DNA of 64,000 bases from Streptomyces ortus (GTDB lineage: Bacteria > Actinomycetota > Actinomycetes > Streptomycetales > Streptomycetaceae), in contig NZ_JAIFZO010000002.1 of assembly GCF_026341275.1 (NCBI RefSeq), forward strand, positions 6,044,118 through 6,108,117. The letters run 5' to 3'. Below are positions 35,624-43,067 of the stretch, in pieces. Made by a program: the position numbers and the translations under genes. Under the pieces are notes generated by a model, which did not search any database, was not told the DNA's origin, and was given only the letters and a program-made list of their open reading frames with translations. Within the stretch, counting starts at the first letter, position 1. Each line of letters starts with the position of its first letter.

Positions 35624-35736
35624 GGCCGTCCGGTGACAACCGCATCATCCAGTTCTCCTCCTCGACCCGGCCCGGCGCCGACACGGCAGGTGAGTCGACA
35701 GCGGTAGGGGTGCCCAGGGCGATCAGTGCCCCGTCG
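35624..35736. repeat. 113-bp segment duplicated at 60775-60887
   Basis: This internal part of the XRE regulator gene matches 60775-60887 at 109 of 113 positions, in the same orientation. The second copy is an isolated fragment among other gene remnants. Confidence 0.8.
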
Positions 35737-35918
35737 GTACCGAATGCGGCGTCGCACAGCCGCGCGAGATCACGGCTGGGCGCCTTGATGCCCCGCTCGA
35801 CCTTGCTGAGCTGCGCCTTGCTGTAGTGCACGAGACCGGACAGGTCTGTAAGGCTCAGTCCGGCCTCCAGACGCCGCTTCCTCAGTTCCTCACCGAACGG
35901 GGTGGATGAATGTGGCAC

Positions 35919-36229
35919 GGGAACCTCCCAAACCCGGTCATCCGGGTCGAGGCGGTGCTGCACGAAAGAGTGCGGCACCAACTCCCGGACGGACAAGGCG
36001 ATCGAAGCTGTTTCCCGTTTCCTTCTCCGACGCCGGGGCGCGGCAAGCTCATGCGGGGCAGTTGAGTTCCCCAAGGGCCGATGCTCGTGTTTCCGGCGGA
36101 CGGCTGGGGTGCCTTCGTTTCAATGAGTGCGAGTGGGCGCTTGGGTGCCGGAGCCGAGATGCGGTCCGTCCGACACCATGGATCCGCATGATGACCCGAA
36201 GGAAAGCACAATGAGGTCTTCGGTGCGCC
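35919..36229. other. 311-base region with no recognised gene
   Basis: Upstream DNA of the XRE regulator and decayed sequence on the far side of a broken secreted-protein gene. Nothing specific was recognised. Confidence 0.4.
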
Positions 36230-36272
36230 CCCGCCCACGTGGCTGGGCCCGAGGCACAGCCGACGAGCCGCT

Positions 36273-36458
36273 TTATGAGCATCGGTGCCCGGGGGGCCGC
36301 CAGCGGCGGTGGTGTACGAGGCGCACATCGTCACCGAAAGCAGCGAGCTCCGGCAGCCGGGGCTGGTGCCGAGTGCGGTGGCCGTCGTCCGCGTACACGA
36401 GCCCCGGCGCCAGGACGCCCGCCAGGAGCATCGCGGCGGTCGCCGCGCGCCTCAGCAC
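36273..36458 (-). pseudogene. 5' fragment of a secreted-protein gene
   Basis: From GTG 36458 the frame encodes LRRAATAAMLLAGVLAPGLVYADDG-like sequence, a clear signal peptide. After about 28 residues it turns into low-complexity sequence. Another frame resumes with SSLLSVTMCASYTTAAGG-like sequence, indicating a frameshift. In related genomes such a gene directly follows a lipoprotein gene, as the remnant at 36452-36810 suggests. Confidence 0.5.
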
Positions 36459-36810
36459 GTGCGTGCCCCGTCCGGTACGTAGTCGGTCACCATCCAGCCG
36501 TTCCCCTACTTCTCCGTCGTCGCCGTCGCGACGTAGCGGCGCGGCTGGTTCGTCGGGAGGGGAAGGACCTTGAAAGTGCGGGTGTCGATGGTCTGCCACT
36601 TCGACAGGTCGGCGCAGTCCTCGATCGTCGCGGTCGGCAGCTTCGCGACCGCGTCGAGCGGGGTCACCTTCGCGTCGTGTCCGAGCTCGCCCCGGATCAC
36701 GGTGCGCGGTTCCTTCATGTGGGCCAGATTCGAACGGAACTTCGACAGCGCGTCGGTGCTTGCGTAGTTCTCCAGGTCGGTGCCCTTGGCAGCGGTCTTC
36801 CCGTTCGAAG
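36452..36810 (-). pseudogene. lipoprotein C-terminal fragment with in-frame amber codon
   Basis: The frame reads GTDLENYASTDALSKFRSNL, then EPRTVIRGELGHDAKVTPLD and RRYVATATTEK, then TAG at 36506-36508. Beyond it the same frame continues GNGWMVTDYVPDGARTC and stops at 36452, overlapping the next GTG. This strongly suggests a Trp (TGG) to stop (TAG) change in a gene that has also lost its 5' part, probably at the minisatellite around 36815. Confidence 0.6.
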
Positions 36811-36814
36811 TTAC

Positions 36815-36886
36815 TCACCCGGTCACCCAGTCACCCAGTCACCCGGTCACCCAGTCACCCGGTCACCCGGTCACCCGGTCACCCGG
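36815..36886. repeat. 8-bp minisatellite, nine tandem units
   Basis: Nine uninterrupted units of TCACCCGG or TCACCCAG. The first lies next to the lipoprotein remnant, and the last contains the stop codon of the HTH membrane protein gene (36879-36881). Confidence 0.85.
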
Positions 36887-38063
36887 TCTGTCCAGAGTCC
36901 GAGTCTGTGATCCAGCGCCCTTCGGCGGAGTCGTACACGTACGTCGGCCTCCCCCTGGTCCCGCTCGTGCGGAACGGCTTCCCGCCGTCCGTGATCCGCA
37001 CCGTCCCCGTACGGCCCCCGGCGCTCCACTCCAGCTCCAGGTACCAGCGGCAGTCGCAGCCCGCCGTCCGCGCGGAGACCAGCAACTCCTCGAGGTCGGA
37101 GGAGGTGACCTTGTACGGGAAGGAGACGGCCGGGATCTTCCGGACCTTTGCACCGGAGGCGTCAAGGCCGTCGACGGGCCTCGCGAGCGGGCGCGGTCGG
37201 TCGAGGTCCACGGCGAAGTGGCGCGGGGTGACGGCGCCGCCACAGCCGTTGTCCATCCGGTACGCGTTCCACGGCAGCGGCGCGGCGCGGTCGACCACGC
37301 GCACGTGCAGGGCATGGAGGACGACGGCGTCGGACGGCGACCGGCCCTGGATCGTGATCCGCACCAGCGCCTCCCCGCCGTGCACGGCACCGTGCGTCCC
37401 GGCCCACGCCCCGGAGTCGGCCGCGACCGGCGGCGGGGCGACCGCGCGGGGGGCCCGGTCCACGAGGTAGGTGTGCCCGCAGCCGCCCTCCCAGAGCTGG
37501 GAACCGATGCTCCAGGTGAAGGGGAGGGGGGCCGCGGTCCGCCCCGGAGCGGTGGAAGCGGGAGCGGGGGCGGAAGCCGTACGGGTTGGGTGGCCGAGCA
37601 GGGCGGCGACGAGGGTGAGCACGACGAGGGCGACGGCGGCGGCGACGAGGAGGGGAGCGGGGGCGCCACGACGGGGGCGGGCGCGGTCCGCCTCCGGCGC
37701 GGTCGGGTCCGGGGCGGGGCCGGGGCCCGGTTCCGGCGCGGACGGTTCCGGGTTCGATTCCGGCGCGGCCGACACGGCCGGCACAGGCGCGGGCGCGGGC
37801 GAGGCCGCTCGGCGGCGGGCGCGGTCCGCCTCCGTCCAGGCCGCCTCCAGGGCCCGCCGTTCCTCCTCGTCCGCCCCGCACAGCAGGGCGAGGCGGCCAA
37901 CCACGGCGAACTCCTGTGGGACGGTCGCGCCCGAGCAGTAGCGGTGGAGGGTGGACGCGCTGACGCTCAGCCGCCGGCCCAGCGCCTCGTAACTCCTCCC
38001 GTCCCGCGCCTTCAGCGCGCGCACGAGCCCCGCGAACTCCTCGACGGCGACGTCCTTCGGCAT
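36879..38063 (-). CDS. HTH-domain membrane protein (XRE-type, single TM)
   Basis: A 394-residue protein with an N-terminal helix-turn-helix (residues 6-75: FAGLVRALKARDGRSYEALGRRL, LSVSASTLHRYCSG, quoted in parts). A Pro/Ala-rich linker and one TM helix near residues 138-156 (LLVAAAVALVVLTLVAALL) lead to a large C-terminal extracytoplasmic domain with four or more cysteines (GGCGHTY, NGCGG, CDCRW). ATG 38063 has a GAGGGGG site. The layout is common in Streptomyces; it may sense outside conditions. The stop lies inside an 8-bp minisatellite, so the C-terminus may differ between strains. Confidence 0.82.
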   Translation of the reverse strand: MPKDVAVEEFAGLVRALKARDGRSYEALGRRLSVSASTLHRYCSGATVPQEFAVVGRLALLCGADEEERRALEAAWTEADRARRRAASPAPAPVPAVSAAPESNPEPSAPEPGPGPAPDPTAPEADRARPRRGAPAPLLVAAAVALVVLTLVAALLGHPTRTASAPAPASTAPGRTAAPLPFTWSIGSQLWEGGCGHTYLVDRAPRAVAPPPVAADSGAWAGTHGAVHGGEALVRITIQGRSPSDAVVLHALHVRVVDRAAPLPWNAYRMDNGCGGAVTPRHFAVDLDRPRPLARPVDGLDASGAKVRKIPAVSFPYKVTSSDLEELLVSARTAGCDCRWYLELEWSAGGRTGTVRITDGGKPFRTSGTRGRPTYVYDSAEGRWITDSDSGQTG

Positions 38064-38230
38064 TCCATCCCCCTCGAACCTGCATCCCATCCCTCACGTC
38101 CTTGCACGTCAGCGGGGGTGGAATGGTTCCGGGACGGCTGGTGGGCGCGTGATCGTTGCAGTCGGCGGGCGCCGGCCCCACGCTGGTTCAGCACTGACCG
38201 AACGAACGACCCGACGGGGGATCCACCACC

Positions 38231-38836
38231 ATGAACAAGCTCCGCACCGCACTCGCCACCGCAGCCGCTGCCGCACTGGGCCTCGCGGCCCTCGCCACCG
38301 CCCCGGCGCAGGCCGCTGCCCAGCCCGCCTTCCTCGCCGCCTCCCAGATGCCGCCGTCGTCGACGCCGTGGACCGCCACCCAGGTCTTCACCGGCGTGCC
38401 GGAGAACGGCGGCGTCCTCTGCGCCCCGTACAAGATCCCGGCGCAGAACACCCGCTACCGCGAGTTCAGCACCGATCTCGACACCAACGGCGTCCAGGTC
38501 ACCACCGTCGCCCGTACCGAGGCCGACGCCGTGAAGCTGGTCGACACCCTCCGCGGGGCCCTTGCCGGCTGCGGCCCCCTGCTGGAGCAGCAGAACCCGG
38601 GCCTGCAGGCCGTCAGCGCCTCCCACGGCAAGCTCGCCGTCGAGGAGGGCGCCTGGGTCTACAGCCTGGACACCGCCGACCCGCAGATCGGCATCTCCGA
38701 CATCCACCTGTTCTCCGTCGGCCGCGACGGCCGCACCGTCACCCTCGTCCGCTGGGGCCAGATGGGCGACCTCGAGGACGCCCCGCTGACCGCCTTCCGC
38801 ACCACGACGAAGACCGCCGTCAACAAGCTCCACTGA
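38231..38836 (+). CDS. secreted hypothetical protein, sensor-domain-like
   Basis: A 201-residue protein with a signal peptide (MNKLRTALATAAAAALGLAA, cleavage near APAQAAA at residue 30). The mature part has two cysteines (VLCAPY, AGCGPL) that could form a disulfide, and a PknH-sensor-like pattern of alternating strands (DLHLFSVGRDGRTVTLVRWGQMG read in part). It is divergently transcribed from the HTH membrane protein gene with a 167-base gap, so the two may be functionally linked. A GGGGGA site lies about 10 bases upstream of the ATG. Confidence 0.8.
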   Translation: MNKLRTALATAAAAALGLAALATAPAQAAAQPAFLAASQMPPSSTPWTATQVFTGVPENGGVLCAPYKIPAQNTRYREFSTDLDTNGVQVTTVARTEADAVKLVDTLRGALAGCGPLLEQQNPGLQAVSASHGKLAVEEGAWVYSLDTADPQIGISDIHLFSVGRDGRTVTLVRWGQMGDLEDAPLTAFRTTTKTAVNKLH

Positions 38837-39392
38837 GCCGGGGGCTCCCCCGAGGGCTGACCACAGCTCGACAGCGGCGCGGCCGGAACCCGGGCGCGCC
38901 GCTGTGGTGCCCACCTGCTCCGCCGGCGGCAACCACTTCCTGGCCTTCACCAGCATCGCCTGTCCCCTCTTCTGCTACTGCAGACTCGCCAAGTGAGATG
39001 GTCTCTCAGCGTCAGGAACGTAGCCGCGCTTCCTGGAGCCGCTATGCCGAACAGCCGACACCGAAGAAGGCGACGATGTCGTTGCGATGTGCGGGCTGCT
39101 GAAGACGATCACCATCCGCATGCCACACACCGACGGTCCTCTCCTGCTGGCCGGGCAGGTACGGGTGGGGGCGGCGATGGACCTGTGCAGTGCCGTGCTC
39201 GCCGCCGTTCTGCCTTGTTGGCAGGCTGGTCGGAGGTGGTGCGTTCGCCGACGCGGCCATCGGCGAGAGAGCGTGGCTGGAGTTGATGCACTCCAGCGTC
39301 ATGCATTTTCCGGCCTTTACGGACGCTGACTTCGTCACCGAACACACCGCCGCCCACCCCGGCCATGGGGACGTCCTGCTACTTGTCGACCG
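38837..39392. other. 556-base region with no recognised intact gene
   Basis: Several short open frames exist but none shows a convincing start, domain or codon pattern. It probably consists of decayed accessory DNA of the island. Confidence 0.4.
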
Positions 39393-39410
39393 TGACGCTC
39401 GTTTGACGCT
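39393..39410. repeat. TGACGCTC-type repeat left of right att candidate
   Basis: TGACGCTCGTTTGACGCT matches 39620-39637 (TGACGCTCATTTGACGCT) at 17 of 18 positions. The two copies bracket the right 69-bp repeat. Confidence 0.5.
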
Positions 39411-39494
39411 CCAGGCACTCACACGCAGGACGGCGAGCTCAGAAACTAGCTCTGACCTGGACTTTTCCGTGACCCGCTCAAGCTGACAGCTTTT

Positions 39495-39563
39495 CGATGA
39501 CGCACCATGTGGAGTGCGTGGCGATCCTGGAACCGGTGGCGAAGGGCGCCTGACCTGCGGTTT
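39495..39563. repeat. right 69-bp direct repeat (att-site candidate)
   Basis: Matches 33351-33419 at 67 of 69 positions, including the last residues, TGA and ten further bases of the methyltransferase gene, but with no gene body upstream. It is therefore a duplicated 3' end, the mark of site-specific integration into that gene. Confidence 0.75.
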
Positions 39564-39619
39564 CGTGCGTGCGCGTTATGGGCGGTGTGGGCGTTACGGG
39601 CGATATCCTGACGCCGGAA

Positions 39620-39637
39620 TGACGCTCATTTGACGCT
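39620..39637. repeat. TGACGCTC-type repeat right of att candidate
   Basis: Second copy of the 18-base element at 39393-39410 (one mismatch). Confidence 0.5.
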
Positions 39638-39970
39638 TTTTCTGATGGGGTGTCAGGTGTGTTGCTTCGCTGGTCAGGCGGTCCGATGCGTAAGCCGGTC
39701 AAGCGTGATCGCCGAGAACTTCGTGCTGTCAGGCGGTCAGGCTCAGTCACCGGTGCGGACCGCCCGGCAGGTTCTTCGCCTTCTGGTGGTACAGGGCTCG
39801 TACCTCGCTGACCAGTTGAAACGAGGCTAGTTGGAATGTGTGACCGGCCGCTGGCCCGCGTCTGGTCCGGAGCTTGGCTTCGGAACCTTGGTTCAGAGCG
39901 TGCCCCGGCAGTCAGCGGAATCAGTCTGCTGACGCGCGCTGTCGGTCGGGTTGATACCTCGTAGAGAGGA
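39638..39970. other. 333-base region with no recognised gene
   Basis: Between the att candidate and the tRNA fragment. No start, domain or repeat recognised. Confidence 0.4.
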
Positions 39971-40020
39971 ACAGCGGACTCATCATCCGCCGGCCGTGGG
40001 TTCGAGTCCCATCCGCCCCA
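39971..40020 (+). pseudogene. tRNA 3' fragment, Met-like (CAT anticodon position)
   Basis: A 5-bp anticodon stem (GCGGA/TCCGC) encloses CTCATCA. It is followed by a variable region, a T-arm (GTGGG, loop TTCGAGT, CCCAT) and a CCGCCCC acceptor strand plus discriminator A. The 5' half is degenerate: no matching GGGGCGG strand or normal D-arm is present, and position 37 is C. It is therefore read as a tRNA remnant, probably left by an integration event. Confidence 0.55.
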
Positions 40021-40480
40021 CCTGCGCAGCTCTTTGAACTGCGGAAACGTTCACTTGCGGGTGTCGGTGCGTCAACTTCGCTTGAACGGACTGCATCCGC
40101 TGCTTGTCGGTTGGAGTCCGACGGCACTCGGGGGACCTGCAACCCCTCTGGCCTGTGGTGAATCAGGTGTTCGCGGTTACTGCTCGTCGTCCGGGTGACT
40201 GCTCTGAGGGGCGATGCCAAGACCCAGGGGTCGTACAGGGGCATGGCCTCCTTCAGCTCGGGTGGTAGGCCGCGCGGGCGCGATCGGCGGGACGGTGTCG
40301 GCTAGGGCGTCCGAGGGGAAAAGTGTGCGGGTTCCCGCAATCCTGGATGTTCCGGCGGGCGAACCAAATACGGACGGACGCGGACGGGTCCTGGCTGTCC
40401 GTCCGGGCGAGGGTTCGGGTGGCTTGGCGATGGTGGCTTGACCTTCGGGTTGTGTCGAGGTTTTACCGTCGGTGGTGCGA
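40021..40480. other. 460-base region with no recognised gene
   Basis: No convincing coding frame. Probably decayed accessory DNA between the tRNA fragment and the merR remnant. Confidence 0.4.
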
Positions 40481-40583
40481 CGGCCCACCGCATCTCGCGG
40501 CTGGCCGAGCGCCCCGGCCTGCGGCCGCAACGCTGCGCTTCTACGGGACCACTGGACTACTTCCGGCCGAGCGGACGGCGCGT
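40481..40583 (+). pseudogene. MerR-family regulator N-terminal remnant, frameshifted
   Basis: One frame reads AHRISRLAERPGLRP. After a one-base shift another reads ATLRFYGTTGLLPAERTA. Together these are the HTH start of a MerR regulator. No start codon is evident and nothing of the remainder is present. It abuts the 3' end of the fructokinase remnant. Confidence 0.55.
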
Positions 40584-41412
40584 CCGGAGATCGCGGGAAC
40601 GGAGATCGCGGAGGTTTCTGCCCAGGGCGGGTCTGCGCCGGGTGCGGAGCAGGTCAGGGCGGCAACGTCCGCAGCGAAGGTACAGGCGTCGGTGATGGCT
40701 TTGAAGCCCAGTCCGTCGAGTCGGCCGCCCACGTGTCCCAGTGCGGTGAGGCGGTGCGGCAGGCCCGCGGTGAAGGGGTCTCCGGCGCCTACGGTGTCGG
40801 CGACGTCCACGGTCGTCGCCGGGACGGCGACGCGGGGACCGGCGAGGGAGGCGAGGGCGTCCCTCTCGCCGAAGGTGATGACGACGCTGCGCGCGCCGGC
40901 GGCATGCCAGGTGTCGCGCGCCTCCTCGGGGCTGACGCCGGGCGGGAGCGACGCGAGGTCGTCCTCGCTGAGGCGGAGGATGTCGGCGAGGGCGCACCAG
41001 TGGGGGAGCCGTTCGCGGTGGGCGGCGGGCGGTACGAGCAGCGGGCGGACGTTGGGGTCGATGGACACGGTGACGTGCTCGCGTGCCTTGGCGAGGTGGT
41101 CCTCGATGTGGGTGCCGCCGGGTTGACGTACGAGGGTCAGGGAGCCGGTGTGCAGGCAGGCCGGGCTCTCCGGCCCGGTGGCGGTGAGTTCTTCGTCGGT
41201 CCACTGCCGGTCGGCCGCGCTGTCGGCGTAGAAGGTGTACGTGGCCTGGCCTGGCCGGTCTCGTCGAGGTCGGCGATGGTGACGGCGAGGGTGCTGGGCT
41301 CGGGGCGGCCACGCTGCCGGTCAGGTCGACGCCTGAGGCGCTGAGGTGGACGCGGAAGAGGGGTGCCGAAGACATCCGTGGAGAAGCCTCCGAGGGAGCG
41401 GGTGGGGGTGCC

Positions 41413-41583
41413 CAAGGGCTGTCCCGCAGTTCCCGGCGGGCGCACGACGACAGCTACGGCACCTCCACCTCGCGGCGTTGCGGATCACCCGAATGCACCC
41501 CGTATGAAGGTGACCTGGCACCTTGCCATGCACCGCATCCGACGCCGCGCGCTGATCCACCGCGGATCACGGGACAGCCCTTG
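41413..41583. mobile_element. 171-bp MITE-like element with 14-bp terminal inverted repeats
   Basis: Perfect 14-bp inverted termini (CAAGGGCTGTCCCG at 41413-41426, its complement at 41570-41583) enclose 143 bp without a transposase. It splits the fructokinase reading at TAVALTRP / LGTPTRSL. The inner 13 bases of the terminus also occur at 34389-34401 beside a transposase fragment, so a related IS may have mobilised it. Confidence 0.75.
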
Positions 41584-41725
41584 GCCGGGTGAGAGCGACG
41601 GCGGTGTCGGCGGGGCCGCCACCGGGCGGGGCCCGCGGCGCGAGCTCGTCGGCGCTGGACCGGACGGGGTCGGTGAAGGCGTCTGCGACGCACTCGCCGA
41701 GGACGGCGACACCGACGGGGGCCCG

Positions 41726-41753
41726 GGGGTCGGGGGTCGGGGGTCGGGGGTCG
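41726..41753. repeat. four 7-bp tandem repeats at fructokinase 5' end
   Basis: Four GGGGTCG-type units (CGACCCC on the minus strand) lie between the likely fructokinase ATG (41759) and the first recognisable codons. Their total length leaves that ATG out of frame with the rest. Confidence 0.65.
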
Positions 41754-41855
41754 GGCCATGGTGACTGTCTGCCTCTCTCAGCCTGCCTCTCTGAGAAAGA
41801 GTGCGGTCGCAAAAGGGCACCGGGACGGTGGCCCGATGCCGCCCTTGCACAGGTA

Positions 41856-41885
41856 TTGACATGCCGCTCAAGACGGACGTAACTT
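41856..41885 (+). promoter_or_regulatory. candidate promoter of the LacI-led locus
   Basis: TTGACA at 41856-41861, 18-base spacer, and TAACTT at 41880-41885. The -35 is perfect; the -10 is weak. The palindrome at 41902-41913 lies just downstream, where a repressor would block transcription. Confidence 0.5.
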
Positions 41886-41901
41886 CCCTGCCACAAGGAA
41901 G

Positions 41902-41913
41902 TAACGCGCGTTA
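41902..41913. promoter_or_regulatory. candidate LacI-family operator
   Basis: TAACGCGCGTTA is a perfect 12-bp palindrome with a central CG step, as in LacI/GalR-type operators. It lies 57 bases before the regulator start and about 17 bases after the -10 candidate, fitting autoregulation. Confidence 0.6.
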
Positions 41914-41970
41914 TTAAAGCGCGAAACCGGAGGCGTTGTCTCGCCCTCGGCCGGCCGAAAGGGACTGGAC

Positions 41971-42993
41971 GTGGCCACGAACAGGACGCATCGGGTGACC
42001 ATGAGCGATGTGGCGCGCCATGCGGGTGTCTCGCGGACCACCGTCTCCTTCGTCCTCAACGACAAGCCCGGTGCCGTCATCCCCGAGGAGACCCGTCGGC
42101 GGATCCTGGCGGCGATAGACGAGCTCGGCTACCGGCCCAACGCCGGAGCGCGGGCGCTGGCCGCGAACCGCAGCGGGTGGTTCGGGCTGATCACCGAGAT
42201 CGTGACCGGCCCGTTCGCGGGCGAGGTGATCACAGGCGCGCAGAGCCGCGCCTGGGGCGACCGGAGGTTCTTGCTGATCGCCGCGAGCGAGGGCGACCCC
42301 GCCCAGGAAGCCGCCGCGCTCGACCAGATGCTGGAGCACCGGGTGGAGGGGCTGCTGTACGCCACGACCTGGCATCGCGCCGTCACGCTCCCCAAGGCCG
42401 TCCGGGAGGTGCCGACGGTGCTCGTCAACTGCTACGACGCGGCAGGTGAACTGCCGTGCATCCTGCCCGACGAGGTGTCGGGCGGATACAAGGCGACCCG
42501 CCGACTCCTGGACGCCGGTCACACCCGCGTCGGGTTCATCAACCTCGACCCGGCGATCCCGGCCGCCATCGGCAGGCGCGAGGGGTACGAACGTGCCCTG
42601 CGCGAGGCCGGGATCACCCCCGACCCCTCTCTCGTCGTCCCCGGCTGGGCGACCGCCGACAGCGCCTACACCGCCGCCTGCGAACTCCTTGACCGCCCGG
42701 TCGGCGACCGGCCGACCGCGCTGTTCTGCGGAAACGACCGGATGGCGATGGGCGCGTACGACGCGATCAAGGAACGTGGGCTGCGCATCCCGCACGACGT
42801 GGCCGTGGTGGGGTTCGACAACCAGGAACTCATCGCCGCCTATCTGCGGCCGAAGCTGACGACGCTCGCCCTGCCCTTCGAGGCCATGGGCACCAAGGGC
42901 ATCGACATGCTCGCCGCTCTCGCAGCGGGGCAGCCGCTCGGCACCCACCGGGTGACGATCGACTGCCCGCTGCTCGAACGCTCGTCGGTCTGA
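41971..42993 (+). CDS. LacI family transcriptional regulator of the fructan locus
   Basis: A 340-residue regulator. The N-terminal HTH is MSDVARHAGVSRTTVSFVLND, with hinge RPNAGARALAANRSG, and a periplasmic-binding-like effector domain follows (FIN, RREGYERAL, TALFCGNDRMAMGAYDAI, VAVVGFDNQ). GTG 41971 follows a weak GAAAGGG. The binding protein gene starts 74 bases downstream in the same direction, so the regulator probably heads the operon. Likely inducers are fructo-oligosaccharides or a fructose derivative, inferred from the GH32 genes. Confidence 0.9.
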   Translation: MATNRTHRVTMSDVARHAGVSRTTVSFVLNDKPGAVIPEETRRRILAAIDELGYRPNAGARALAANRSGWFGLITEIVTGPFAGEVITGAQSRAWGDRRFLLIAASEGDPAQEAAALDQMLEHRVEGLLYATTWHRAVTLPKAVREVPTVLVNCYDAAGELPCILPDEVSGGYKATRRLLDAGHTRVGFINLDPAIPAAIGRREGYERALREAGITPDPSLVVPGWATADSAYTAACELLDRPVGDRPTALFCGNDRMAMGAYDAIKERGLRIPHDVAVVGFDNQELIAAYLRPKLTTLALPFEAMGTKGIDMLAALAAGQPLGTHRVTIDCPLLERSSV

Positions 42994-43067
42994 CCGCTAA
43001 TCAGTCCGCCGAGTTGTCCCGTCCCGTCTTCGCCCTGTGTGTTGAAGAGAGGAAAAGAGTCTCCATT

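Larger units (their letters stand above)
34881..35918 (-). pseudogene. XRE-family regulator truncated by IS fragment
   Basis: The GTG at 35918 has a GGGAGG site. The first ~243 residues are a regular Streptomyces XRE regulator: HTH GEELRKRRLEAGLSLTDLS, SKAQLSKVERG, then a TPR-like region ending ALVRRALVTLYR. After residue ~243 the frame runs into the antisense of a transposase fragment and ends after 345 residues with unrelated sequence. The normal C-terminal TPR portion is missing, so it is probably non-functional or altered. A 113-bp part (35624-35736) recurs at 60775-60887 with four mismatches. Confidence 0.75.
40541..41759 (-). pseudogene. fructokinase (PfkB family) pseudogene, interrupted by a MITE-like element
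   Basis: Reading right to left, one frame gives VGVAVLGECVADAFTDP and PGGGPADTAVALTRP. The 171-bp element at 41413-41583 intervenes. The next segment is LGTPTRSLGGFSTDVFGTP, then after a frameshift FRVHLSASGVDLTG, then PEPSTLAVTIADLDETGQA. After a further shift comes TYTFYADSAADRQWTDEEL, continuing to the catalytic DTVGAGDPFTAGL. Real homology ends near 40615. Four 7-bp repeats also put the likely ATG (41759) out of frame. The gene is divergent from the LacI gene and was probably part of its regulon. Confidence 0.78.

Noticed and set aside
39930..40020. Functional tRNA gene
   Set aside because: The 5' acceptor strand and D-arm do not pair, and position 37 is C, so only the 3' part is tRNA-like.
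40541..41068. Short PfkB-like frame as a working kinase
   Set aside because: It holds only the C-terminal half; the N-terminal half lies upstream in other frames, beyond a frameshift and an insertion.
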